Shown: positions 1-9,594 of the stretch, piece after piece | How positions within the stretch are numbered: position 1 is the stretch's first letter | Layout: the number at the start of each line of letters is the position of its first letter | Assembly (NCBI GenBank): GCA_028281065.1 | Contig: JANQKN010000160.1 | Coordinates: 1 to 64,000 of the forward strand | Direction: 5' to 3' | Source: Flavobacteriaceae bacterium | GTDB taxonomy: Bacteria; Bacteroidota; Bacteroidia; Flavobacteriales; Flavobacteriaceae | Length of the DNA stretch: 64,000 nt | Position numbers and translations under genes: made by a program | Notes under the pieces: model-generated | Told to the model about the DNA's origin: nothing | Seen by the model: only the letters and a program-made list of their open reading frames with translations | Databases searched by the model: none

Positions 1-1884
1 GGGAGTGTTATCGGGGAAAAACTCTACTTTGGTTCTTCCGTCGCCTATGGATTTTCCAAATCCAGCAAATACCATAAATAAAAGCACAAAGATTCCCACT
101 ACCAATAATACGGGTCTGGAACCTCCCAGTGCCCAAGTCAAGAAACGCTGATAAGCATTTTCAATCCGGGATAAAATTCGTCTTTGGAAGTAGTTAGCAG
201 CCCTTTTTAGACCATATCGGTATATCCAGAACATAATGGCAACAAAAATCACCAAAGAGCCTAATCCTTTTACAGCACCTCCAACAACCATCATAAAGAT
301 ACCAACAGGCACCATAATTGCAGATAAGAATACAAGTTGCTTAAAGCTTAGCTTTTTGTCTCCGACTTCCATAAACTTAGATGCCAACATGGAGTTGATA
401 AATATGGCAACAAATAAAGAAGATCCTAATACTACGGATAGGGTTTTAGGGAAATAAACCATAAACTCTCCCATAACCCCAGGCCACATTCCCAAGGGAA
501 CGAAAGCAGCCACCGTGGTTAAGGTGGAAATGATGATTGGAAACGCAATCTCCCCAATCCCTTTTTTAGCAGCCTGAACACGTGACATCCCTTCCTCGTC
601 CATAAGGCGATACACATTTTCAATTACCACAATACCATTATCCACCAGCATCCCCAATCCCATAATCAAAGCAAAAAGGATCATGGTATTCATGGTAAAA
701 CCAAAGGCAGATAAAATCATAAAACTCATGAACATGGACATAGGAATCGCAAACCCTACGAAAAGAGCGTTTCTAAACCCTAGGAAGAACATCAATACCC
801 CAACTACCAAGATAATCCCGAAGATGATGTTATTCACCAAGTCACTTACTTGGTTGTTGGTCTTGGCCGATTGGTCGTTGGCCTTCGTAATGGTAAGATC
901 ACGAGGGAGTACTTCTTTTGCGTCCTCAAGGATCTTGTCGATCCCTTCTACAGCAGCAATCATGTTTTTACCAGATCGTTTTTTAACGTCCAACATCACT
1001 ACATTCTGCCCCATTTCACGGGCATAAGTGGTTTTGTCCTCCTCTTCGAAACGCACCTGTGCGATGTCTTTTAAGTATACGGCATCCCCATTCTCGCTTT
1101 TCACTACAAAATTGTTGAGTTCGGAAGGTTCGTCCACCTCTCCCAAAATACGGATGGTACGACGTTGTCCGCTGGAAATTAGATTCCCTGCGGACATGGT
1201 CATGTTCTCGTTTCTAATGGAATTGATGACATCGTCGAAACTAACCTGTGCAGCCATCATTTTGTAGATGTCTACAGCAACTTCTACTTCCTTTTCCTGT
1301 GCTCCACGGATATCAGCAGCTTTAATCTGTCCTAAATCCTCAATTTCATCCTGTAGGTATTCCGCATACTCCTTCAGCTTCTCTACGGGATAATCCCCAT
1401 AAATATTGAGGTTAAGGATAGGCATCTCTTCCGAAAGACTCAAGTCGAACACATTGGGTTCTACCTTAGCCCCGTTAAAGGTAGGCCAGTCTTCATTGGC
1501 TGTTTCGCTATCTACTTCGTCCTTTACCTTTATTTTGGCTTGCTCTACAGTAATATCCTCATCGAACTCAACGGTAATGATCCCATAGTCTTCCGAAGAA
1601 GTAGAGAGGATTTCTACCACATTGGAGATGTTCCGTAGTTTGTCTTCCAAAGGATCTACGATGAGCCGTTCTATATCCTCTGCTGTATTCCCTGGGTAAG
1701 GAACCGAAATATAGATCTTGGTTTCGTTGATCTCAGGGAAGTTTTCCCTAGGCATACTGAAATAGGCACTTAGCCCCAAGACAAAGAAGATGGCCACCAT
1801 TACCCAGATAACCGTAGGGTTGTCTATGGCCCAGCTGGAAAGCTTAAATTCCTTGTCTACTTGTTTTTTCTTCTTTGCATTCAT
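1..1884 (-). CDS. RND efflux pump inner-membrane subunit (AcrB/MexB type), C-terminal part cut by window edge
   Basis: This is the proton-driven inner-membrane pump of a tripartite drug or metabolite exporter. The ATG is at 1884 and the frame stays open to base 1, so 628 residues are visible of a family usually over 1000. A cytoplasmic N-terminus is followed by TM1 (VIWVMVAIFFVLG, about residues 25-40), the porter domain, and then TM2-TM6. TM4 carries GMLVDNGIVVIEN near residue 413; AcrB has two aspartates there and this protein has Asp-Asn. The start lies 4 bases after the membrane fusion protein stop, and tolC-like and tetR genes precede it, so it is the last visible gene of the tetR-led operon. 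The substrate cannot be told from sequence. Family assignment is secure; the exact subfamily (HAE1 or another) is inferred. Confidence 0.93.
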   Translation of the reverse strand, partial: MNAKKKKQVDKEFKLSSWAIDNPTVIWVMVAIFFVLGLSAYFSMPRENFPEINETKIYISVPYPGNTAEDIERLIVDPLEDKLRNISNVVEILSTSSEDYGIITVEFDEDITVEQAKIKVKDEVDSETANEDWPTFNGAKVEPNVFDLSLSEEMPILNLNIYGDYPVEKLKEYAEYLQDEIEDLGQIKAADIRGAQEKEVEVAVDIYKMMAAQVSFDDVINSIRNENMTMSAGNLISSGQRRTIRILGEVDEPSELNNFVVKSENGDAVYLKDIAQVRFEEEDKTTYAREMGQNVVMLDVKKRSGKNMIAAVEGIDKILEDAKEVLPRDLTITKANDQSAKTNNQVSDLVNNIIFGIILVVGVLMFFLGFRNALFVGFAIPMSMFMSFMILSAFGFTMNTMILFALIMGLGMLVDNGIVVIENVYRLMDEEGMSRVQAAKKGIGEIAFPIIISTLTTVAAFVPLGMWPGVMGEFMVYFPKTLSVVLGSSLFVAIFINSMLASKFMEVGDKKLSFKQLVFLSAIMVPVGIFMMVVGGAVKGLGSLVIFVAIMFWIYRYGLKRAANYFQRRILSRIENAYQRFLTWALGGSRPVLLVVGIFVLLFMVFAGFGKSIGDGRTKVEFFPDNTP

Positions 1885-1888
1885 AGAA

Positions 1889-3082
1889 TTACAGCTTTAA
1901 TATTTTTACTTCTTGACCATCCTTAACACTGCGGGCTCCTTCTACAATAATGGCATCTCCAGTTTTTAAGCCCGAAACCACTTCTATCTGATCCCCTTGG
2001 GTTTTACCCGTAGTGATGAACTGACGGGTCGCAATAGCATTTTTAGAAGTATTGGTAGAATCTTTAGAAACCGTGTATACGTATTGTTTTCCTTCCGCAT
2101 TTTCAGAAATAACATTAAGGGGAACCAACAAAGCCTCTTCGTTGGTGTAATCGTTAATACGAACCCTAGCCGTTAGATTAGGCTTGACCGTTCCACTTTT
2201 GTTAGGTACGTCCACTTCTATGGTAAAGGAGCGGTTGTTAGGGTTAATGTAGTTCCCGGTCTGTCGCACCTTGGTGTCAATGGTTTCCCCAATCATTGGA
2301 ATTTCCACCGTAACATCCTTGCCTTTGGAAACCGTAGATAAATAACGTTCCGGAACACTGGCCTTAATGTACATATCCTTTAAGTTCACTATCCTGAAAA
2401 TCCCCTGACCTGGAGCCACCACAGTCCCTTGATCGGTAATTACATCGTCTATCACCCCAGAAAAAGGAGCTCGAACAGCTGTTTTTGCCAATTGGCTCTT
2501 CAATTGGTTTACAGCATTCTGGGCCGACTCGTAATTGGTTTTTGCCTGTAGGTACTGAATTTCACTCCCTATCTTCTGCTCCCAAAGACGTTGTTGACGC
2601 TCGAAAGTAGTCTTTGCCAATTGTGCTTGTACTTCTAACTGACTCACTTGGCTGCTTAAACCACCATCATCGATCCTAGCCAAGGTTTGTCCTTTGCTCA
2701 CACGATCTCCTTCCTTTACAAAAACACGCGTAAGGGTTCCTTGGTACTCTGGGTATACAATCACGTTTTGTTTGGTTTCTACATTCCCTTGTATCTCTAT
2801 ATAATGCTTAAAAAGAGTATCGGAGATAACATGGGTGGTAACCAAAGCCGAATTGTCGGAGTCGTCCAGTTCTTTGATTTTGGCATCCAACTGGTCTAGT
2901 TGTTCTTGGATTTCGGTGTGTTGGGCTTTAACTTCCTTCCTTTTGGCTTGGATTTTCTCCAAATTACCTTCGGCAATAAGATCTTCTACAGATTCCCCTC
3001 CCTTATTTCCCCCGCAGGAGGCCAAGGTGGCGATGGCGATTAATAAAAGGGCGAATTTTCTCATGTTAGTGGCTTTTATCAT
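1889..3082 (-). CDS. RND efflux periplasmic adaptor (membrane fusion protein, HlyD/AcrA type), lipoprotein
   Basis: The adaptor links the RND pump to the outer-membrane channel. It has 397 residues with a lipoprotein signal whose lipobox cysteine is Cys23 (LASC). After that comes an unusual short coiled coil (about residues 35-75), then a lipoyl-like half (VFVKEGDRVSKGQTLARID), the alpha-hairpin, the second lipoyl half (VRAPFSGVIDDVITDQGTVV), the beta-barrel, and a membrane-proximal domain near the end. The ATG at 3082 lies 6 bases past the tolC stop. A second ATG at 3064 gives a more compact signal peptide (MRKFALLL...) and may be the true start; neither has a Shine-Dalgarno. It is translated between the tolC and RND genes of the same operon. 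Confidence 0.93.
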   Translation of the reverse strand: MIKATNMRKFALLLIAIATLASCGGNKGGESVEDLIAEGNLEKIQAKRKEVKAQHTEIQEQLDQLDAKIKELDDSDNSALVTTHVISDTLFKHYIEIQGNVETKQNVIVYPEYQGTLTRVFVKEGDRVSKGQTLARIDDGGLSSQVSQLEVQAQLAKTTFERQQRLWEQKIGSEIQYLQAKTNYESAQNAVNQLKSQLAKTAVRAPFSGVIDDVITDQGTVVAPGQGIFRIVNLKDMYIKASVPERYLSTVSKGKDVTVEIPMIGETIDTKVRQTGNYINPNNRSFTIEVDVPNKSGTVKPNLTARVRINDYTNEEALLVPLNVISENAEGKQYVYTVSKDSTNTSKNAIATRQFITTGKTQGDQIEVVSGLKTGDAIIVEGARSVKDGQEVKILKL

Positions 3083-3088
3083 TTCGGA

Positions 3089-4438
3089 TTAGTTTCTTAA
3101 TTGTGGTGTGTTTAATACGGTTTCCAGCTCGGTCTTACTGTTTATAAGGTCTAGCATGGATTGAAAATATTGTTGTTGCGCCGTGTACAACTGAAGTTGC
3201 GCTTGTCGTAATTCGAAGCTGGTGGCAATCCCCTCCGAAAACTTGATCTGGTTCTTGTTTTCGATACGTTCGGCCAAATTCAGGTTCTTTTTAGCATTGT
3301 TGTACTTGTCGATGCTAAACTGATAAGTATTCTTGGCAGAATCGTGGGACAACTTTATGTTTTGGATGGTTTCCTCCAATTGGGTTTCGGCCTGCTTTAA
3401 AGCAATCTTGGCACGTTGGGTCTTTGCACTCCGCATTCCGCTACTAAATATGGGAATACTCATGTTTACCCCTAAAACAGAGGATTGAAACCAAAGTTGC
3501 TCGCTATCCAAAAAGGTGAAATCGTTACTGTTGGCCTGTGTGCCATAGTTTACAAAGGCATTCAAACGGGGAAGCGCCTGGCTCTTTTCCAATTTCATTT
3601 CCAGGGTACGTTGCTCGGTGAGATTGTAGGCTATTTTGTAGTCTACATTTTGCTCCACATTCAACGACTGATCCATAAAACTTAATTGAATGTTTTCCTG
3701 TGCCAATTGATCCAGTCCTTCTGTAAGAGTGGTAGGTACCGTTATGTCGATCCCCAATGCTACATTAAACATTTGCTTGGCAATGGCTAGCGTGCGTTCT
3801 GTGTTTTGGATGTTTATTTCCAGGTCCAATAGGGTAATCTCCAATTGTTCTACATCTTCCTCTTCGGCCAAACCATTTTCGTAGATTTTACGCGTTTCGA
3901 AAAGGTTCTTTTCCACGGCGGCTTTATTTTTCTGAAAAATAGCTAGGAGTTCCTCGGCCAATAGCACGCTTCCGTAGGCATTAATAACCCCTTTGCGTAC
4001 TTCGAGCCTCGTTTTTTCATTGGCATTTTCCGAAAAATCCAAAAAGGCACGAGCTGCTTGAAGTCCTACCAAATAACTTCCGTCGAAGATCAATTGGGTT
4101 AAGGTTGCAGTGGCATTGGCACTTTGTTGGGTTCCAAAAACCACAGGTACGAAAGTACCAGGTTCCCCGCCAGAAAATTCACCAGGAATAAGGGTTACGG
4201 GTTGCTTTAATTGGTTTTGGTAACTGATTTCTGCATTAATCTGGGGCAAACCGGTTGCGGTCGTTTCCCATTTTTGCTTAATAGCCTTGGCAATATCCCT
4301 TCTTGCGTTTATAGCAGTATAGTTACTGTCCAAAGCAAATGAGATGGCTTCTTCCAAAGAAAAACGATAGTCGCTGTTTTGGGCCTGAATCTGAAATCCT
4401 GTAAAAACTAGAAGTAATAGGCAGAGTCTCTTGATCAT
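3089..4438 (-). CDS. TolC-family outer-membrane efflux channel
   Basis: This is the outer-membrane exit duct of the tripartite pump. It has 449 residues, with a signal peptide (MIKRLCLLLLVFTGFQIQAQ) followed by the duplicated OEP coiled-coil organisation. Long amphipathic helices are visible at about residues 150-220 and 345-430 (ALKQAETQLEETIQNIKL, FELRQAQLQLYTAQQQYF). The length is typical of the family. The ATG overlaps the tetR stop by one base (TAATG), implying translational coupling and a transcript that starts at the tetR promoter. Confidence 0.95.
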   Translation of the reverse strand: MIKRLCLLLLVFTGFQIQAQNSDYRFSLEEAISFALDSNYTAINARRDIAKAIKQKWETTATGLPQINAEISYQNQLKQPVTLIPGEFSGGEPGTFVPVVFGTQQSANATATLTQLIFDGSYLVGLQAARAFLDFSENANEKTRLEVRKGVINAYGSVLLAEELLAIFQKNKAAVEKNLFETRKIYENGLAEEEDVEQLEITLLDLEINIQNTERTLAIAKQMFNVALGIDITVPTTLTEGLDQLAQENIQLSFMDQSLNVEQNVDYKIAYNLTEQRTLEMKLEKSQALPRLNAFVNYGTQANSNDFTFLDSEQLWFQSSVLGVNMSIPIFSSGMRSAKTQRAKIALKQAETQLEETIQNIKLSHDSAKNTYQFSIDKYNNAKKNLNLAERIENKNQIKFSEGIATSFELRQAQLQLYTAQQQYFQSMLDLINSKTELETVLNTPQLRN

Positions 4439-5043
4439 TATTGTTGGTTTGAGTGTATGATTTTGTTTAATATTTTTCGTCCCTTGGGTGTTACAATTCC
4501 CCGTAAATGGTATTCTAGGAACATTCCGTATAATTCGGAAGGATCGAACATAGATGCCGTAAACAAGTCGGCATCTTTAATACCCGAAACTCCCACAAAA
4601 TAGATGCGGGATACAAATTGAACATCGATGTTTTCCCTAAAAAGTCCTTGCTCCAGACCACGATTCAAGTTGTCTACAACACAATCTTGCATGTAGTTAA
4701 ACTGTCGCTTCTTTACAGAATCATGAATCTTTGGGTAGTACTTTCTCAATTGGTACCAAGGGGAGGCTTTTTCATTCCGCATGTGGTGCATGACCAATTT
4801 CTTGATTTCGTAAATCTCTTCGATGGGATTCAGTTTCAAGTCACAAATGATGTCGATGTTACAAGAAACGTTTTCAAAAAGATTATCGACCACAACCGCC
4901 ACAATCGCTTCTTTATTAGCGAAATGGCTGTATATGGTCTTTTTGGAAATGGCCATGGTCTGCGCAATGTCATCCATGGTAATGCTTTTAAATCCTTGAT
5001 TTAAAAACAGATCCGTAGCGGTTTGTACGATTTGATTTTTCAT
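4438..5043 (-). CDS. TetR/AcrR-family repressor of the efflux operon
   Basis: A 201-residue local regulator. The N-terminal HTH is clear: VQTATDLFLNQGFKSITMDD, then IAQTMAISKKTIYSHFANKE. The C-terminal two thirds is a ligand/dimerisation domain without a recognisable ligand class. I start it at the ATG at 5043. A longer in-frame TTG start at 5082 would place the -7 promoter box (5054-5061) inside the gene. It is the first gene of the efflux operon, and a 10-base inverted repeat at 5065-5094 lies on its promoter, so autorepression with ligand-induced release is the expected behaviour. The family is certain; the inducer is unknown. Confidence 0.92.
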   Translation of the reverse strand: MKNQIVQTATDLFLNQGFKSITMDDIAQTMAISKKTIYSHFANKEAIVAVVVDNLFENVSCNIDIICDLKLNPIEEIYEIKKLVMHHMRNEKASPWYQLRKYYPKIHDSVKKRQFNYMQDCVVDNLNRGLEQGLFRENIDVQFVSRIYFVGVSGIKDADLFTASMFDPSELYGMFLEYHLRGIVTPKGRKILNKIIHSNQQ

Positions 5044-5053
5044 AAAAACAGTG

Positions 5054-5094
5054 CAAAAATAAACTGGAAACTTTAGAAACAAAAAAAGTTTCCA
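5054..5094 (-). promoter_or_regulatory. Promoter and TetR-type operator of the efflux operon
   Basis: On the minus strand a -7 box TATTTTTG (5054-5061) is preceded by TTTG (5080-5083) at an 18-base spacing, which fits the Bacteroidetes promoter. Perfect inverted arms TGGAAACTTT (5065-5074) and AAAGTTTCCA (5085-5094), separated by 10 bases, cover the -33 element and spacer. A repressor bound there would block RNA polymerase. Calling it the TetR site is inference from its position just upstream of the tetR start. Confidence 0.75.
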
Positions 5095-5208
5095 TAGTTT
5101 TTACAATTATTTAACAAATCTTTTTCCCAGAAGTAACACACGTCCATTTTATCATTTCTTTGGCGATCGTTTTGATTGCATGATGTATTTTAGCGGAAAT
5201 TTTTGTGG

Positions 5209-6183
5209 ATGGAATTATTGAAAGTGTACCAGCAAACCCTTGCCGAACGTCTTCAAACGGTAGTTAACAAAGAAGAGCCTTCGCAACTGTATGATCCCAT
5301 TAAATACATTATAGGTTTAGGGGGAAAGCGATTGCGTCCTACGCTCACACTTTTAACCGCCGATTTTTTCGGCGGAAATGTGGAAAAAGCCACCCATGCT
5401 GCATTGGCCGTAGAGCTTTTTCATAATTTCTCTTTAATCCATGACGATATTATGGACAATGCCCCACTGAGAAGGGGAAAGGAAACCGTGCATGAAAAGT
5501 GGGATGTAAATACGGGGATTTTAAGTGGGGATGCCATGTTAATCCTTGCGTATCGCCTTTTCGAAGCCTATGAACCTCCCATGTTTCAGGAGCTGGCAAA
5601 ATTGTTCAGTAAGACTGCCATCGAGGTTTGCGAAGGGCAACAGTACGATGTCGATTTCGAAATACGGGACGATGTAACCATTGCGGAGTACATTCGCATG
5701 ATCGATTATAAAACGGCAGTCCTTGTTGGGGCGGCCATGAAGATGGGAGCCATAGTAGCCGAAGCTTCTCAGGAGTGCCAAGAAGGAATTTATGAGTTTG
5801 GAAGAAATCTGGGGATTGCTTTTCAACTGCAGGACGATTACCTGGATGCTTTCGGTGACCCGAAAAACTTCGGAAAACAAGTAGGAGGGGATATTATTGC
5901 CAACAAGAAGACATTCCTATACCTAAAGGCTTTGGAAAAAAGTAGTGCTTCGGTAAGTAGTTCGTTGCGAAACCTGTTTAGTATTTCCCCTAAAGATCCC
6001 AGTGAAAAAATACAGACTGTTAAAAAAATCTACAACGATTCTGGGGCTTCCCAAGCAACTTTAAAAGAAATAGAGCACTATACCGAGAAAGCCAATAGCG
6101 TTTTGGAAACCATAGCACTTTCCAACGAAAAGAAGGAAAAACTTCGCGAATTTGGAGCTTGGCTTATGAAACGGTCTGTTTAA
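5209..6183 (+). CDS. Polyprenyl (trans-isoprenyl) diphosphate synthase
   Basis: Condenses isopentenyl diphosphate with allylic diphosphates to make a C15-C40 chain for menaquinone or other isoprenoids. It has 324 residues from the ATG at 5209; a TTG two codons upstream (5203) is also in frame but unneeded. Visible motifs are GGKRLRPTL (residues 38-46), the first aspartate-rich motif DDIMD (79-83), RRGKETVHEKW, and the second motif DDYLD (209-213). Product chain length cannot be read with confidence. It is monocistronic, and its end overlaps the stop of the convergent barrel gene by 4 bases. Confidence 0.93.
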   Translation: MELLKVYQQTLAERLQTVVNKEEPSQLYDPIKYIIGLGGKRLRPTLTLLTADFFGGNVEKATHAALAVELFHNFSLIHDDIMDNAPLRRGKETVHEKWDVNTGILSGDAMLILAYRLFEAYEPPMFQELAKLFSKTAIEVCEGQQYDVDFEIRDDVTIAEYIRMIDYKTAVLVGAAMKMGAIVAEASQECQEGIYEFGRNLGIAFQLQDDYLDAFGDPKNFGKQVGGDIIANKKTFLYLKALEKSSASVSSSLRNLFSISPKDPSEKIQTVKKIYNDSGASQATLKEIEHYTEKANSVLETIALSNEKKEKLREFGAWLMKRSV

Positions 6184-6710
6184 AAATAGACACGGACAAA
6201 AGGTGCCCAAGGATCTGCATAAATGCTTTGGTCCTCATCGTACAGCACATCGTAGCGAATGCCAAAAGTAATGTTGTTGCTTCTAAATCCTGCACCCAAA
6301 AAGAGGGCAGGATACCAGTAATTGTCATCTTCCAGATTTAATCGATCCTCGTAATTTCTGCTTACGTTCAATTCCTCGAACTCAGCAGAAAGCTGCAGTT
6401 CCGGGATCACATTATAAAGAGTAAGGATACTTCCCCCTAGGATGGTGGAACGGTAAAAATCCTTTTCGCTACTGTAGGTTCCATTAAGGCCTACCCCAAC
6501 GGCAAATTGTTCATTCACTTCATAGATAGCGCTCGGGGCCAACGTGGCACTAAAGAAGCCATTGCTAAAGCTTGCCCCAATACCTCCCCCAAATCGAACC
6601 TTAGACCAAAAAGGTGAAGGTGCTTCCTGGGATTGAGCCGTAGTGGTAAACAGGAAACCATAACTGAGTAGACAATAAAATACAAGGGTTAAAAGTGATG
6701 ACTTTTTCAT
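6180..6710 (-). CDS. Small outer-membrane beta-barrel protein, function unknown
   Basis: A 176-residue protein with a signal peptide (MKKSSLLTLVFYCLLSYGFLF, cleavage near AQSQ). The body is rich in alternating hydrophobic and aromatic residues (VRFGGGIGASFSNGFFSATLAP; FLGAGFRSNNITFGIRYDVLY) and ends in an aromatic (FVRVYF), the usual signature of an 8-strand outer-membrane barrel. I recognise the architecture, not a specific family. It is convergent with and overlaps the polyprenyl synthase by 4 bases, and divergent from sucA, so it is probably transcribed alone. Confidence 0.8.
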   Translation of the reverse strand: MKKSSLLTLVFYCLLSYGFLFTTTAQSQEAPSPFWSKVRFGGGIGASFSNGFFSATLAPSAIYEVNEQFAVGVGLNGTYSSEKDFYRSTILGGSILTLYNVIPELQLSAEFEELNVSRNYEDRLNLEDDNYWYPALFLGAGFRSNNITFGIRYDVLYDEDQSIYADPWAPFVRVYF

Positions 6711-6779
6711 GAAGTTTCGTCTTGCAAAAGAATACCTTATAAATATACAAATAACAGAAGTTGGTTAAGGGATTTGTTG

Positions 6780-6787
6780 TATTTTTG
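6780..6787 (+). promoter_or_regulatory. Bacteroidetes -7 box upstream of sucA
   Basis: TATTTTTG matches TAnnTTTG, 38 bases before the sucA ATG. A TTG at 6761-6763 is 16 bases upstream, shorter than usual, so only the -7 element is convincing. The box lies within a longer open frame that begins at 6774, which argues against a start upstream of 6825. Confidence 0.55.
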
Positions 6788-6824
6788 TAGCGTTTTATTA
6801 AAAGCGGCCCTTTTTATTCCTATT

Positions 6825-9569
6825 ATGGATAGATTTTCTTTTCTGAATGCGGTTCATCCTGAACATTTAGCAGATCTCTACGATAAGTACCTTCAATTTC
6901 CGGACAGTGTAGAACCCAGCTGGCGTTCTTTCTTTCAAGGTTTCGATTTTGGAATCGAAAACGGATCATTGGAAGCCCTTGGCATTGAAGGCGGAGGCGT
7001 TGTTCCTGAAAATGTACTGAAAGAGTTTCAGGTTATTAAACTAATCGACGGGTACCGTACCCGAGGACACCTTTTCACCAAGACAAACCCCGTACGGGCA
7101 CGTAGGAAATATGCCCCGACTTTGGCATTGGAGAATTTTGGATTGTCTGAAAGTGATCTGGACACCCAATTCGAGGCAGGATCTGTTTTGGGATTGGGAA
7201 AAACCAGTTTGAAGGAGATTGTACGTCACGTGGAAGCCATCTATTGCGATGCTATCGGGATAGAGTATATGTACATTCGAAATCCTGAAGAAATCAAGTG
7301 GATCCAAAATTGGTTGAACAAGAACGACAACCATCCAAGCTATTCAGCAGAAGAAAAGAAACACCTGCTTAAGAAACTGAACGAAGCCCTTTCGTTCGAA
7401 ACCTTTTTGCATTCCAAATATGTGGGGCAAAAGCGTTTTTCGGTGGAAGGGGTAGATGCACTTATTCCAGGATTGGATACCCTTATAGAAACCGGGGCCG
7501 AAAAAGGAATCGAACAGTTTGTCGTGGGAATGGCACACCGTGGTCGTTTGAATGTGTTGGCGAACATTTTTGGGAAATCCCCAGAAGCTATTTTTAGTGA
7601 GTTCGACAGCAAGGAATATGATGAGGCAGAACTTTTTGATGGAGACGTAAAATACCACATGGGTTGGACCAGTTTCCGTGAAACCGATAAAGGAAAAAAG
7701 GTCCGTATGGACTTGGCACCCAATCCATCGCATTTAGAAACCGTAAATGCAGTGGTAGAAGGAATATCAAGAGCCAAACTAGATAATAAACTAGGAAACG
7801 ACGAAAAGAAAATACTGCCTATCCTTATTCATGGGGATGCAGCGATTGCTGGTCAAGGAGTTGTGTATGAAGTAGTGCAGATGGCTCAGTTGGATGGTTA
7901 CCGAACCGGAGGGACCATTCATGTAGTGGCCAACAACCAAGTTGGATTTACCACCAACTATTTGGACGCCCGATCCTCAACCTATTGTACCGATATCGGG
8001 AAAGTAACCCTTTCGCCTGTGCTGCATGTAAATGCAGATGATGTGGAGGCCGTTTGCCATGCATTTACCTTTGCATTGGAGTTTAGAATGGCATTTGGTC
8101 GTGATGTCTTTATAGATGTATTGGGATACCGTAAATATGGACATAACGAAGGTGATGAGCCTCGATTTACCCAACCCAAGTTGTATAAGGCCATTTCCAA
8201 GCATAAGAACCCCCGTGACATCTACGCAGATCGATTAAAAAACGAAGGCGTTATAGACGATGCCTACGTAAAACAGTTGGAAGCAGATTACAAAGCAGAG
8301 TTGGAAGAAGACCTGGAAGCTTCCCGTAAAAAAGATAAAACGGTCATTACCGAAATATTGGCCGACGATTGGAAGGCGTATGCGTTAGGAACCAAAGATG
8401 ATATCCTAGCCCCTGTAAATACTACATTCGACCTTAAAAAGTTGGATGGCATAGCAGCAGGGATTACCCAACTTCCCACCGATAAAAAATTCATCCGAAA
8501 AATAGAACGTATCGTAGCCGATCGTTACAAACGCTACCATGAAACCAACGAATTGGATTGGGCCATGGGAGAATTATTGGCCTATGCATCCTTAATGCAA
8601 GAAGGGTTTAACGTTAGGATGACAGGACAAGATGTAGAAAGGGGAACCTTTTCCCACAGACACGCCATTATAAAAACCGAGGATGGTGCCGAAGAAATCA
8701 ACCTACACAACTATTTGGATGTGGACGGAAAAATGTACATCTACAATTCGCTCTTAAGTGAATACGGTGTGGTTGGTTTCGATTATGGATATGCTATGGC
8801 AGCTCCCGAAACCTTAACCATTTGGGAAGCCCAGTTTGGGGACTTTTCCAATGGGGCGCAGATCATGTTGGATCAGTATATATCTGCTGCCGAAGCCAAA
8901 TGGAAAACACAAAATGGCTTGGTGATGTTGCTACCACATGGATATGAAGGGCAAGGGTCCGAACATTCCAGTGCACGTATGGAGCGATACCTTCAGTTGT
9001 GCTCCAGGGACAATATGATCATGGCAGATGTAACCACCCCCGCCAACCTGTTCCACTTGTTGCGTAGACAAATGAAGTGGGGTTTTAGAAAGCCTTTGGT
9101 TGTTTTTACGCCTAAGAGTTTATTGCGTCACCCAAAAGTGGTTTCGACCAAAGAAGAATTGGCAAACGGAAGTTTCCAGGAAGTAATTGACGATGCTTCT
9201 GTAGACAAGAAGAAGGTTACTTCGTTGGTGTTCTGTACTGGAAAGTTCTATTACGACCTATTGGAAAGAAAAGAAGCAGAAAAGCGGGACGATGTAGCTT
9301 TGGTGCGTATCGAACAATTATTCCCGTTGCCTCATAAACAGTTGGAGAAGATCATAAAGTCCTATCCCAAGGCTACCGATTATGTGTGGGCTCAGGAAGA
9401 ACCCAGAAATATGGGAGCTTGGGGATATATGCTCATGAATTTTGACCAAGTAAAGCTAAGGGTTGCATCCCGTAATGTGTACAGTGCACCAGCCGCGGGA
9501 AGTAGTACCCGATCTAAAGCAAGACATAAAGAAGTAATAGACAGTGTTTTTAAAACACCCAAACAATAA
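6825..9569 (+). CDS. sucA: 2-oxoglutarate dehydrogenase E1 component (thiamine diphosphate dependent)
   Basis: Decarboxylates 2-oxoglutarate and transfers the succinyl group to the lipoyl arm of E2, in the TCA cycle. It has 914 residues from the ATG at 6825, which gives the family's N-terminus (MDRFSFLNAVHPEHLADLYD). Motifs include FVVGMAHRGRLNVL, IHGDAAIAGQGVVYE (ThDP/Mg region), HVVANNQVGFTT, and the C-terminal transketolase-like half (ERGTFSHRHAI, LPHGYEGQGSEHSSAR, WAQEEPRNMGAW). The E2 gene follows 25 bases downstream. E3 (lipoamide dehydrogenase) is not in the window. Confidence 0.98.
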   Translation: MDRFSFLNAVHPEHLADLYDKYLQFPDSVEPSWRSFFQGFDFGIENGSLEALGIEGGGVVPENVLKEFQVIKLIDGYRTRGHLFTKTNPVRARRKYAPTLALENFGLSESDLDTQFEAGSVLGLGKTSLKEIVRHVEAIYCDAIGIEYMYIRNPEEIKWIQNWLNKNDNHPSYSAEEKKHLLKKLNEALSFETFLHSKYVGQKRFSVEGVDALIPGLDTLIETGAEKGIEQFVVGMAHRGRLNVLANIFGKSPEAIFSEFDSKEYDEAELFDGDVKYHMGWTSFRETDKGKKVRMDLAPNPSHLETVNAVVEGISRAKLDNKLGNDEKKILPILIHGDAAIAGQGVVYEVVQMAQLDGYRTGGTIHVVANNQVGFTTNYLDARSSTYCTDIGKVTLSPVLHVNADDVEAVCHAFTFALEFRMAFGRDVFIDVLGYRKYGHNEGDEPRFTQPKLYKAISKHKNPRDIYADRLKNEGVIDDAYVKQLEADYKAELEEDLEASRKKDKTVITEILADDWKAYALGTKDDILAPVNTTFDLKKLDGIAAGITQLPTDKKFIRKIERIVADRYKRYHETNELDWAMGELLAYASLMQEGFNVRMTGQDVERGTFSHRHAIIKTEDGAEEINLHNYLDVDGKMYIYNSLLSEYGVVGFDYGYAMAAPETLTIWEAQFGDFSNGAQIMLDQYISAAEAKWKTQNGLVMLLPHGYEGQGSEHSSARMERYLQLCSRDNMIMADVTTPANLFHLLRRQMKWGFRKPLVVFTPKSLLRHPKVVSTKEELANGSFQEVIDDASVDKKKVTSLVFCTGKFYYDLLERKEAEKRDDVALVRIEQLFPLPHKQLEKIIKSYPKATDYVWAQEEPRNMGAWGYMLMNFDQVKLRVASRNVYSAPAAGSSTRSKARHKEVIDSVFKTPKQ

Positions 9570-9594
9570 TCCTAACTAGGAAAAAACAGAGACT

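Noticed and set aside
236..1588. Several plus-strand open frames across the first 1.6 kb
   Set aside because: All are shadows of the minus-strand RND pump, whose translation shows unmistakable transporter motifs.
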